A DNA stretch of 6,304 nucleotides from Caldisericaceae bacterium (GCA_021160885.1 JAGHBR010000248.1:1-6304); one strand, 5' to 3'. Positions 1-5,490 are shown, counted from the first letter of the stretch. Notes: a model not told the origin generated them from the sequence alone. Numbers and translations are program-made.

Positions 1-50
1 AGAAAAAAACATGAAACTGGAGGCAATTTAGATTGTAGATGAGAAGCAAA

Positions 51-81
51 ATTGGCGGCAAAACAAAGTTCTACCGCCAAT
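51..81 (-). terminator. Candidate terminator hairpin after gpmI
   Basis: Read on the minus strand, ATTGGCGG and CCGCCAAT form a perfect 8-bp stem around a 15-nt loop. The stem begins 16 nt after the gpmI stop codon and is followed by a short T-rich tail (TTTGCTTCTC). Position, GC-rich stem and tail fit an intrinsic terminator, though the T-tract is short and the loop long. Bases 1-50 beyond it hold nothing I can identify. Confidence 0.5.
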
Positions 82-97
82 AAAAAAGAGGGATACC

Positions 98-1648
98 CTA
101 TTTAATCAGAATATCTGCTGTCATTTCTTTTGGTATTTCCATATTCAACAACTTTAGTACAGTAGGTGCAATATCTGCTAACTTACCGGTTTCTTTTAGC
201 TTGCGCCTGGGAGAATCCTTGGCCACATAAATAAATTCAACCGGAAAAGTCGTATGACTGGTTTTAACCATGCCGGTTTCGTAATCAATCATTTGTTCGC
301 TGTTGCCATGATCAGCCGTGATGAGAATGTGGCCATCCAACTCCAGCATGCGCTCCACCACGCGCCCTACACACTCATCAACCACTTCAATCGCTTTTTT
401 GGCAGCGTTAAAATCGCCCGTATGGCCTACCATATCGCCATTGGCATAATTGACCAGAATGAAGGTATAAGGATTGTTTTCAAGGCGTTTGAGCAATTCT
501 TCGGTAACGCGGTAAGCTTCCATTTCCGGATGACTGGCGTAAGCCGCCGGATCAATGGTGCTTTTGATCTCAACCTGATCTTCCAGCGGAAAGGGGGTTG
601 TTCTTTTGCCATTAAAAAAACTGGTTACATGCCGGAATTTCTGCGTTTCTGCAATACGTAATTGTTTTAATCCAGCTCTGGAAAGTACTTCTCCTAAAAT
701 ATTGTTCAAATTTCCGCCTGAGGTCATTGAAGCCATTAAATAATTTTGAAATTCATCGTAATACTGAGTAAAGCCTAAATAAACCACCTCCGGCCGGCGT
801 TTTACATTACCAGGGTAATTTTCTTCCACAAAAGCCATGGAAAGCTGAATGGCCCGATCCTGGCGATAGTTTGTGTGAAAAACCGAATCCCCGTCATGTA
901 CGCCATCGTAGTCGCCAATGACATAGGGGGGAATGTACTCATCAAACATATCAACGCCATCAGGCGTTTTGTCGTTTTCGTAGGATTCCTTTACGGCTTG
1001 TTCAGCGGTAGCTGCACGACGTCCTTCAGAGCGAACGATACAATTAAAAGCTTTATCGGTTAAAGCCCAGTCTCTGGAACGGTCCATGGCATAATAGCGA
1101 CCCATAACCGTACCAATGCGGCAATTGCCCACCTCATCCATTATTTTTTCCAGTTTAACCAGATATTCCAGACAGCTGCGTGGCGGGGTGTCTCTACCGT
1201 CTAAAAAGGGATGAATGATAATTTCACCTTCCGTAAATTCCTGCCGGGCGCGACGCATGATTTTGAACAGATGATCCATATGGGCGTGCACACCCTCATC
1301 CTGCAACAATCCCATTAAGTGTAAACGTGATTTGTTCTTTTTCCAGTTATCGATCAATTGACGCCATTTTTCATTTTTAAAGATGGAACCATCTTTAAAC
1401 CCGTCGTCAATGCGCTTTAATTCCTGAATAACCACCCGACCGGCGCCCATATTCAAATGACCTACTTCGCTTGATCCCTGAAAGCCAGGAGGTAAGCCAA
1501 CGGCTTCTCCGGAGGTTTCAATTAAAATCCACGGATATTTTTCTTTGTACGAATCAATGTTTGGCGTGTTGGCCGCCAGCACAGCATTGCCTTTTGGATT
1601 TTCATTGTAACCCCAGCCGTCACGTACAATTACCATTACAGGTCTCAT
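98..1648 (-). CDS. gpmI: 2,3-bisphosphoglycerate-independent phosphoglycerate mutase
   Basis: Cytoplasmic glycolysis and gluconeogenesis enzyme that interconverts 3- and 2-phosphoglycerate through a phosphoserine intermediate, with two divalent metals (typically Mn) in an alkaline-phosphatase-like domain. At 516 aa it has the usual family length (~510-515). Visible active-site elements are the N-terminal metal ligand Asp10 in RDGWG, nucleophile Ser60 in GSSEVGHLNMGAGR, His121 in DEGVHAH, the substrate segment FLDGRDTPP (148-156), GRYYAMDR (183-190), the arginines of NYRQDRAIQLS (~260-270), Lys337 in AETQKFRHVT, Asp405 and His409 in GDMVGHTGD, ADHGN (Asp446, His447) and His465 in KTSHTTFPV. 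The start is supported by AAGGAAAGGAAA about 5 nt upstream. Local departures from the common pattern are SHTTFPV where SHTxNPV is usual, and an atypical stretch after VEIKST (~360-375). All key residues are present, so it should be active. It follows coaC by 271 nt and may have its own promoter. Confidence 0.96.
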   Translation of the reverse strand: MRPVMVIVRDGWGYNENPKGNAVLAANTPNIDSYKEKYPWILIETSGEAVGLPPGFQGSSEVGHLNMGAGRVVIQELKRIDDGFKDGSIFKNEKWRQLIDNWKKNKSRLHLMGLLQDEGVHAHMDHLFKIMRRARQEFTEGEIIIHPFLDGRDTPPRSCLEYLVKLEKIMDEVGNCRIGTVMGRYYAMDRSRDWALTDKAFNCIVRSEGRRAATAEQAVKESYENDKTPDGVDMFDEYIPPYVIGDYDGVHDGDSVFHTNYRQDRAIQLSMAFVEENYPGNVKRRPEVVYLGFTQYYDEFQNYLMASMTSGGNLNNILGEVLSRAGLKQLRIAETQKFRHVTSFFNGKRTTPFPLEDQVEIKSTIDPAAYASHPEMEAYRVTEELLKRLENNPYTFILVNYANGDMVGHTGDFNAAKKAIEVVDECVGRVVERMLELDGHILITADHGNSEQMIDYETGMVKTSHTTFPVEFIYVAKDSPRRKLKETGKLADIAPTVLKLLNMEIPKEMTADILIK

Positions 1649-1806
1649 TTCAGTTTCCTTTCCTTGTTTTTATTTTTAATTTTTCTTTTACAGATCTAAT
1701 CGGTTCACTTTGATTGTGCTAATTAATGTTAACGATTAAAGGTTCCAAAATAATTCATCTGTTTACATTTAAGTTTCTTAAAGCGCCTAATTTTTAACTA
1801 AAACGT

Positions 1807-1840
1807 AGCGTTTAATGAATTAAAAACAAAGCTAAACGCT
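1807..1840 (-). other. Inverted repeat in gpmI leader region
   Basis: AGCGTTTA (1807-1814) and TAAACGCT (1833-1840) are a perfect 8-bp inverted repeat around an 18-nt spacer. A competing overlapping pairing (AAAGC at 1828-1832 with GCTTT at 1843-1847) exists. It lies about 160 nt upstream of the gpmI start and could form a hairpin in a long leader. There is no T-tract right after it, so I do not call it a terminator. Function unknown. Confidence 0.3.
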
Positions 1841-1876
1841 GAGCTTTTGGTTAAAGTAGAAAAAACGTCCTTGTTT

Positions 1877-1907
1877 TGGGGAAGCCTTTTAAGGCTTTCT
1901 GGACCCA
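1877..1907 (-). terminator. Possible terminator hairpin after coaC-like gene
   Basis: The 16-bp palindrome AAGCCTTTTAAGGCTT (1882-1897) is flanked by TGGG (1877-1880) and CCCA (1904-1907), which can extend the stem across an asymmetric bulge. It begins ~12 nt after the stop codon of the gene at 1920-2456. A run of six T follows on the minus strand, but only about 10 nt after the stem, so this is not a classical intrinsic terminator. Confidence 0.35.
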
Positions 1908-1919
1908 GTTTGTGCACGG

Positions 1920-2456
1920 CTATTTTTTTAAGTTCAAAATTTCGCGAATGATGGTTTCGTCTTCGGCCAGACCGCCTACGCCCTCATCGCCATCTGCCAA
2001 GCGTTTGGCTACTGGATCAATCAATTTTACATTGTAAAAATTCTTAACCATTTCCAGCTGTTGTATGGTCAGTGGATTGTCCCACATGCGCGTGTTCATG
2101 GCTGGTGCTAAAAGTAGTGGTTTTTCTCCCAACGCCCGTACGGTTGAAGTTAAAAGGTTGTCACACAAGCCGTAAGTAATTTTAGCTAAGGTGTTAGCCG
2201 AAAGCGGAGCAATCAAAAAGACGTCGCACCACTTGGCCAATTCGATGTGTAAAACATGTTCTGTGTTGCCCCATTCCGCCTGATCATCATAACAAGGATT
2301 CTGGCTCATCACCGCCAGCGCCTGGGGGGCGATAAAGGCTTTAGCCTTTTCCGTTACGATAGTTTTAATTTCAATATCTTTCTTTCTTAAAGCGGAAACT
2401 AAATTTGGAATTCGATAGGCTGCAATAGACGATGTAATTCCAATGAGTAATTTCAT
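1920..2456 (-). CDS. coaC: CoaC-type flavoprotein (phosphopantothenoylcysteine decarboxylase family), stand-alone
   Basis: HFCD-family flavoprotein (178 aa), expected to bind FMN and oxidatively decarboxylate a peptidyl- or pantothenoyl-cysteine; in coenzyme A synthesis this yields 4'-phosphopantetheine. Evidence: N-terminal KLLIGITSSIAAYR (2-15), catalytic His70 in HIELAKW, PLSANT (84-89, FMN/substrate contact) and the signature PAMNTRMW (118-125). The start is placed at 2456, not the in-frame ATG at 2480, because GGAG lies 5 nt upstream of it and homologues begin with this MKxLxGITSSIAAY pattern. Odd points: the flexible lid reads KRLADGDEGVGGLAE, with Asp155 where E. coli Dfp and the plant and human enzymes carry the Cys that finishes the reaction. 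The CoaB synthetase domain is also absent. It could be a true CoaC with an altered lid, or a decarboxylase with another substrate; the gene symbol is therefore tentative. Confidence 0.85.
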   Translation of the reverse strand: MKLLIGITSSIAAYRIPNLVSALRKKDIEIKTIVTEKAKAFIAPQALAVMSQNPCYDDQAEWGNTEHVLHIELAKWCDVFLIAPLSANTLAKITYGLCDNLLTSTVRALGEKPLLLAPAMNTRMWDNPLTIQQLEMVKNFYNVKLIDPVAKRLADGDEGVGGLAEDETIIREILNLKK

Positions 2457-2696
2457 GACTTCTCCAATTCTTCCAAACATTTAAAACTAATCGATTTCAC
2501 CAAAACTTTAACGATCTGAGTAATCATTTAACATTAAAATTTGAAATTTATGGATTCAGCTTTACGCGATCAGGACTTTCCTCCAATCGCCTAAAGATAG
2601 AGATTTTTAATGGATTGTGCAATAAAATTGGAGTTTAGGGTACTCCTTTTTAGAAACCAACTTGTAATATCTTTATAGTCCGATCACTAATAAAAG
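2457..2696. other. Intergenic leader upstream of coaC-like gene
   Basis: AT-rich sequence without a supported gene. It carries the GGAG ribosome binding site of the downstream gene (2462-2465) and, at its far end, a weak trace of the repeat family (about 2660-2696) just before the first full repeat unit. The usual bacterial neighbours of coaBC (gmk, rpoZ) are not present. No confident promoter was seen. Confidence 0.5.
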
Positions 2697-2954
2697 AATC
2701 AGTGCTCATCTGTGTTAATCAGTGGCTAAAAATTTCGGTGCCTTTCGTTGTTTTTCGGCGGCTAATTATTTTAATTGACGCTCCACTACAATTGACAAAT
2801 AACAATTTAAAATCATTCAACATTCAAAACTCAAAATTCAAAATTTTTTTAGTGTTCGGTGTCCTTCGGCAGCTTCTAATCTTTTCTTGATGAATATTTG
2901 TCCATGACACAAATTCAATCCGTAAAATCCGTCTAATCCGTACTCTAAAAAAAC
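2697..2954. repeat. Composite intergenic repeat, unit A
   Basis: First full unit of a four-unit head-to-tail array. Module order: AATCAGTGCT...TGTGTTAATCAGTGGC; a TTCGGTGCCTTTCG motif (from 2734, here enlarged by an extra TTGTTTTTCGG-like stretch); TTTTAATTGACGCT; CAATTGACAAATAACAA-like spacer; ATTCAACATTCAAAACTC-type phrases (2814-2850); a second TTCGGTGTCCTTCGGCAGC motif (from 2855); and a tail with three ATCCGT steps (2922-2945). It is closest to unit B in the central part but its tail resembles that of unit C. Not coding; the short ORF across it (2702-2890) follows repeat sequence only. Confidence 0.85.
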
Positions 2955-3179
2955 AATCAGTGCTAACCTGTGTTAATCAGTGGCACCAAAAACTTCGGTG
3001 CCTTTCGGCGACTAATTATTTTAATTGATGCTCTACTGCAATTGACAAATATCAATTTAAAATCATTTAACATTCAAAACTCAAAATTCAATATTTTTTA
3101 GTGTTCGATGTCCTTCAGCGGCTATCACTTTGTAGAGGAATGTTTGTCTATGATAATAATTCAATCCTTTTAATAAAAA
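2955..3179. repeat. Composite intergenic repeat, unit B
   Basis: Same module order as unit A. It starts AATCAGTGCTAACCTGTG, has TTCGGTGCCTTTCGGCG (from 2994), TTTTAATTGATGCT, ATTCAAAACTCAAAATTC phrases (3064-3099), a second TTCGATGTCCTTCAGCGGCT motif (from 3104) and a shorter tail that lacks the ATCCGT steps. It shares with unit A the spellings AATTATTTTAATTGA and AATTTAAAATCATT that units C and D do not have. Confidence 0.85.
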
Positions 3180-3424
3180 AATCAGCGTTTATCTGTGCTA
3201 ATCAGTAGCCCCAAAAATTCGATGTCCTTCGGCGTCTAATTTAATTGATGCTACAATACAATCGATAAATAACATTCGAAACCATTCAAAATTCAGCATT
3301 CAACATTCAAAATTTCTTAAGTATTAAGTGTATTTCGGTGCCCTTCGGTGGCTATCACACTTTTGTCGAGCAATGTTTGACCAATATACAAATTAAATCC
3401 GTAAAATCCGTATTCTAAAAAAAG
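3180..3424. repeat. Composite intergenic repeat, unit C (uninterrupted form)
   Basis: Third unit, starting AATCAGCGTTTATCTGTG. It has TTCGATGTCCTTCGGCG (from 3218), TTTAATTGATGCT, AATACAATCGATAAATAACA, CATTCGAAACC joined directly to ATTCAAAATTCAGC (junction at 3283/3284), a second TTCGGTGCCCTTCGGTGGCT (from 3334) and a tail with two ATCCGT-type steps. It is the closest relative of unit D and shows what D looked like before its insertion. Confidence 0.85.
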
Positions 3425-3571
3425 AATCAGTGCTTATCTGTGTTAATCAGTGGCTCTAAAAACTTCGGTACCCTTCAGCGGATAATTTAATTCATGCTAA
3501 AATACAATCGATAAATAACATTTTAAACCATTCGAAACCTTTGAAAAAATCGGGGATTCTCCAAACCAGTC

Positions 3572-3592
3572 ATTCCGCACTTGATGTGGAAT
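3572..3592. repeat. Hairpin inside the inserted element, left arm
   Basis: ATTCCGCA and TGTGGAAT pair over 8 positions (one G-T wobble) around the loop CTTGA. It resembles a degenerate version of the right-arm hairpin at 3616-3635, so the element core looks like two related hairpins about 23 nt apart. Confidence 0.55.
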
Positions 3593-3615
3593 CTAATAAT
3601 TACAACAACTTAGAG

Positions 3616-3635
3616 ATTCCCGCCTGCGCGGGAAT
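3616..3635. repeat. dRS3-like 20-bp inverted repeat
   Basis: ATTCCCGCCTGCGCGGGAAT has a perfect 8-bp stem with a CTGC loop and fits the Neisseria dRS3 consensus ATTCCC-N8-GGGAAT exactly. It is strikingly GC-rich amid AT-rich surroundings. Similar ATTCCCGC...GCGGGAAT units are, from general knowledge, scattered in many unrelated environmental genomes; that it belongs to the same family by descent is not shown. Confidence 0.7.
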
Positions 3636-3761
3636 GACATTCTTAATGATTTTTTCAAAGGTTTCCATTCAAAATTCAGCATTCAACATTCAAAATTTCT
3701 TAAGTATTAGGTGTATTTCGATGGCTTATATTTTTACCTGAAACTTCATTGCAGTGAATAT

Positions 3762-4376
3762 TTATTTTGAGTACTTCTTTTCCAGCAGCTTGAGCATTTC
3801 TTTCGTGTCGATATCTTCTAAAATAGCCGAATCATTAACATTCACCCGTCGAACAAATTCATGATTTAACCTCAATACATCTTTTAAAGTGAATTTACGG
3901 GCATCGGTATCGAGGATTTCCTGAAAAAAGTCAGCTGGAATAATGATAGGATGCCCGCCCCGTCCCTTAAATTCAGGGATTAAAAATTGATTGTGATGTT
4001 GCACCGCCGTTTGCAACAATTGCTGATAAACGCTTAATGACACATGCGGCTGGTCAACCAGGCACATCAAAACACCTTTGACTGAAGTCTGAATAGCCTG
4101 TAACCCTTTTTGCAAAGAACTCATCTGTCCTAACTGGTAATTCTCATTAACGACTATTTTAAAAGGCTCTTTCTCTGGCAACTGTTCAACTAAGTCATCA
4201 GCCTGATGCCCCAGAACCAGTACAATTTTAAAAATACCAACGACCTGTAAATGTTTACGGATTCTTGTAAGGAAAGGAATTCCTTTAAAGGATTGCAACA
4301 CTTTTGGGGCGCCAAAACGTTCGGAACGTCCGGCAGCTAAAACAATGGCAGCCCAGTCTGGCATTTCTTTATTCAT
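3762..4376 (-). CDS. mocA: Molybdenum cofactor cytidylyltransferase (MocA-like NTP transferase)
   Basis: Predicted cytoplasmic enzyme that transfers CMP from CTP to molybdopterin, making the dinucleotide cofactor used by bacterial xanthine-oxidase-family enzymes. The 204-aa length is typical. Motifs in order: nucleotide-binding loop LAAGRSERFGAPKVL (13-27), which is MocA-type rather than the LAGGxxxRMG of MobA; GQMSSLQKGL (83-92); metal-binding VDQP (107-110); GRGGHPIII (138-146); and the C-terminal DIDT (188-191). The assigned ATG overlaps the end of xdhC by 8 nt (ATGAATAA) and lacks a clear Shine-Dalgarno, which suggests translational coupling; an in-frame ATG at 4364 is an alternative start. 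The partnership with xdhC is standard for molybdenum hydroxylase operons. A related NTP transferase with another substrate cannot be excluded, but the context argues for MocA. Confidence 0.87.
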   Translation of the reverse strand: MNKEMPDWAAIVLAAGRSERFGAPKVLQSFKGIPFLTRIRKHLQVVGIFKIVLVLGHQADDLVEQLPEKEPFKIVVNENYQLGQMSSLQKGLQAIQTSVKGVLMCLVDQPHVSLSVYQQLLQTAVQHHNQFLIPEFKGRGGHPIIIPADFFQEILDTDARKFTLKDVLRLNHEFVRRVNVNDSAILEDIDTKEMLKLLEKKYSK

Positions 4377-5190
4377 TTAGCACGCTTCGTTGTTTAGACA
4401 CTATTTTTTTTAGTGAATGATTTTTAATCGGTCGGCCGTAACGTACAGCGATTAATTCAGCTAAAATGCTGATCGCTATTTCAAATGGTGTTTCTGCCCC
4501 AATGTCGAAACCAACCGGCATGAACACCCGTTCTATTTGCTCCTCAGAATGTCCGGCTTCAGCAAGTTGCTTAAAAAAAGTTTTGGCCTTTTTGCGGCTG
4601 CCAATCACGCCTAAATATTTAAAGGGCTGTTTAAGGCAATAATCTGCAATGCCTTGATCAAATCCATGCCCATGCGTCACCACCATGATGTAGGTGTTCC
4701 CATCAAACGTAAGCTCTGGCAAAATTTGACTGTACTCACCACACAAAACGCGGTTGGCCTTGGGTAATCTTTCCGGACGGGCAAACTCCGGACGGTTGTC
4801 AATCACTGTTGTAAAAAAATTAGCCTGAGGGGTAATTTCAGCCAGGGCGGAGCCCACATGTCCGGCGCCAAAGATGTAAAGCCTCTCCTTTTGGCCGAAT
4901 GGTTCAAACAGAATTTCCAACTTGCCCCCGCAAAGCATATCCGCGTCTTCACTTAGCAAATAGCTTTTGCGCCAGGCGCCGGTCTTACCCATGTTTTCAC
5001 GCGCTTCCTGAATGGCAAGGTATTCGATTTGTCCGCCTCCCACCGTACCAAGCTGTTCGCCGTCATCAAAAACCAGCATTTTGCTGCCGATTTTACCCGG
5101 AGAAGAACCTTTCACATCAATCACCGTCAATAACACACCGCTGCGGTTTTGTTTTAAAGCTTCACTAAGTTTTTCGTAAATTTCTTTCAT
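4369..5190 (-). CDS. xdhC: XdhC/CoxI family molybdenum hydroxylase maturation protein
   Basis: XdhC proteins bind molybdenum cofactor, help it gain its terminal sulfur ligand and deliver it to xanthine-dehydrogenase-family apoenzymes; they are not part of the final enzyme. The 273-aa protein has both expected domains: an N-terminal XdhC/CoxI domain with VKGSSPGKIGSKMLV (26-40), GTVGGGQIE (48-56) and LCGG (86-89), and a C-terminal Rossmann-type domain with YIFGAGHVG (105-113), VTHGHGFD (171-178), GVIGSRKKAK (194-203) and GFDIGAETPFEIAISILAE (227-245). A GGGGA sequence about 10 nt before the ATG is a usable but widely spaced ribosome binding site. It overlaps mocA downstream by 8 nt and begins 24 nt after the stop of a probable FAD-subunit remnant, the gene order of a classical operon. 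The gene looks intact although its target enzyme seems to be deleted from this locus. Confidence 0.93.
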   Translation of the reverse strand: MKEIYEKLSEALKQNRSGVLLTVIDVKGSSPGKIGSKMLVFDDGEQLGTVGGGQIEYLAIQEARENMGKTGAWRKSYLLSEDADMLCGGKLEILFEPFGQKERLYIFGAGHVGSALAEITPQANFFTTVIDNRPEFARPERLPKANRVLCGEYSQILPELTFDGNTYIMVVTHGHGFDQGIADYCLKQPFKYLGVIGSRKKAKTFFKQLAEAGHSEEQIERVFMPVGFDIGAETPFEIAISILAELIAVRYGRPIKNHSLKKIVSKQRSVLNE

Positions 5191-5214
5191 AAAATCATTT
5201 TCCCCAATGTCGCC

Positions 5215-5313
5215 TCAAGCCTTTTGCAGTAAATTGCTAAGTAATCGTTTCATCAAATTACGAGCTAATGGCAGTTTGTAACCATTTTTTCCCAAGGGAT
5301 CGGCCAATTTGTT
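5215..5313 (-). pseudogene. C-terminal remnant of a CoxM-type FAD-binding subunit
   Basis: Read in the frame ending at TGA 5217-5215, the sequence gives ADPLGKNGYKLPLARNL followed by MKRLLSNLLQKA. This resembles the usual C-terminus of FAD-binding subunits of the xanthine dehydrogenase/CO dehydrogenase family (pattern: small residues, PL, xN-(A/G)-YK-(V/I/L)-xLA, then a basic helix ending RxL). The frame is closed upstream by stops at about 5316-5314 and beyond, and has no start codon with a ribosome binding site, so only about 30 codons survive. It overlaps the Tat ORF at 5265-5489 in a different frame and ends 24 nt before xdhC. Recognition rests on a short motif seen by eye, so a chance match is possible, but the position just before xdhC is where such a gene often sits. 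Confidence 0.6.
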
Positions 5314-5489
5314 TTAAGCTTTTCAGGGCCTCGTCCGAAACCGCTAACCCGCTCAGCTTCTGGACCAAGGTGGCTTCCTGCCAGGGCTTTGACGACTTTT
5401 GTTGCGGCAATGGAGCCTGCAACTCCGGTGCAAACCCCTTTCAAAAACTGCCGACGCGAGAGGGACGAAATTGGTTTTGCCTTTGACAT
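5265..5489 (-). pseudogene. Truncated Tat-signal protein, probable 5' remnant of a 2Fe-2S molybdenum hydroxylase subunit
   Basis: The 74-codon ORF starts with a twin-arginine signal: SRRQFLK (11-17), a Gly/Ala/Val-rich hydrophobic stretch (18-36) and a likely cleavage site near ALAGS. After it comes a linker, VSGFGRGPEKLK (48-59), where periplasmic small subunits (PaoA/YagT type) enter the 2Fe-2S domain with a strand ending in VNGK. Here the sequence instead becomes TNWPIPWEKMVTNCH and stops, with none of the expected cysteine clusters. The ATG at 5489 is chosen over 5552 because a very strong Shine-Dalgarno (GGGGAGGA) lies just upstream and the Tat motif is then normally placed. I read it as the 5' end of the first gene of a deleted operon. 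The stub could still be translated and exported as a short peptide. Assignment to the Fe-S subunit, rather than another Tat-exported protein, is inferred from the neighbours. Confidence 0.65.
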
Positions 5490-5490
5490 G

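Larger units (their letters stand above)
1649..1919. other. Intergenic region between coaC-like gene and gpmI
   Basis: This 271-bp AT-rich gap has no credible ORF and no trace of the CoaB domain that often follows CoaC. It contains two inverted repeats, annotated separately (1807-1840 and 1877-1907). A gpmI promoter would be expected here on the minus strand, but I could not pick out a convincing -35/-10 pair. Confidence 0.6.
3534..3665. mobile_element. Small non-coding element with 18-bp perfect inverted ends (MITE-like)
   Basis: GAAACCTTTGAAAAAATC (3534-3551) and its exact reverse complement (3648-3665) bound a 132-bp stretch with no plausible coding capacity. Inside are two further hairpins (3572-3592 and 3616-3635) and a nested inverted pair, GTCATTCC (3569-3576) with GGAATGAC (3631-3638). 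Comparison with unit C shows that the segment interrupts an otherwise continuous repeat: CATTCGAAACC and ATTCAAAATTCAGC are adjacent there but separated by 3540-3666 here. In an alternative alignment the insert is 3538-3666, flanked by a near-duplication, ATTCGAAA/ATTCAAAA. Such a short element would need a transposase or recombinase acting in trans; none is visible here. The insertion is seen in the sequence; mobility is inferred. Confidence 0.7.
3425..3740. repeat. Composite intergenic repeat, unit D (interrupted)
   Basis: Fourth unit, starting AATCAGTGCTTATCTGTG, with TTCGGTACCCTTCAGCGG (from 3464), AATACAATCGATAAATAACA and ATTCAAAATTCAGCATTCA (from 3667). It is split by about 127-129 bp of foreign sequence (see 3534-3665). 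The second TTCG motif is eroded (from 3715) and the array fades out before the end of the mocA gene at 3762. Confidence 0.8.

Noticed and set aside
254..661. 135-codon ORF on the plus strand
   Set aside because: It lies wholly antisense to gpmI, whose active-site motifs are intact, and its product shows no recognisable motif; it is a shadow of the coding strand.
1800..1922. Frameshift at the A-run before the stop of the CoaC-like gene that would join a CoaB domain
   Set aside because: The -1 frame stays open for about 40 codons but shows no CoaB signature such as TAGPTxExID or the NxSSGKMG pattern; the gene simply ends there.
2457..2480. Upstream ATG at 2480 as start of the CoaC-like gene
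   Set aside because: It would add MFGRIGEV, which does not fit the family N-terminus, and would place the good GGAG site inside the gene; 2456 is better.
2630..2651. GGAGT-loop-ACTCC-TTTTT hairpin resembling a plus-strand terminator
   Set aside because: The stem is only 5 bp and there is no plus-strand gene upstream for it to serve; probably chance.
2702..2890. 62-codon plus-strand ORF in the intergenic region
   Set aside because: It runs along repeat unit A (IQNSKFKI-type peptide from ATTCAAAATTC phrases), has no ribosome binding site, and is not kept open in the other units.
2697..3740. CRISPR-like array
   Set aside because: The units are 225-260 bp, degenerate and directly adjoining, without short identical repeats separated by unique spacers, and no cas gene is present.
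3541..3741. 66-codon plus-strand ORF containing SHSALDVESNN and IPACAGMT
   Set aside because: These peptide phrases come from translating the dRS3-like hairpin element and the ATTCAAAATTC repeats; the ORF crosses the element boundary and is not a real gene.
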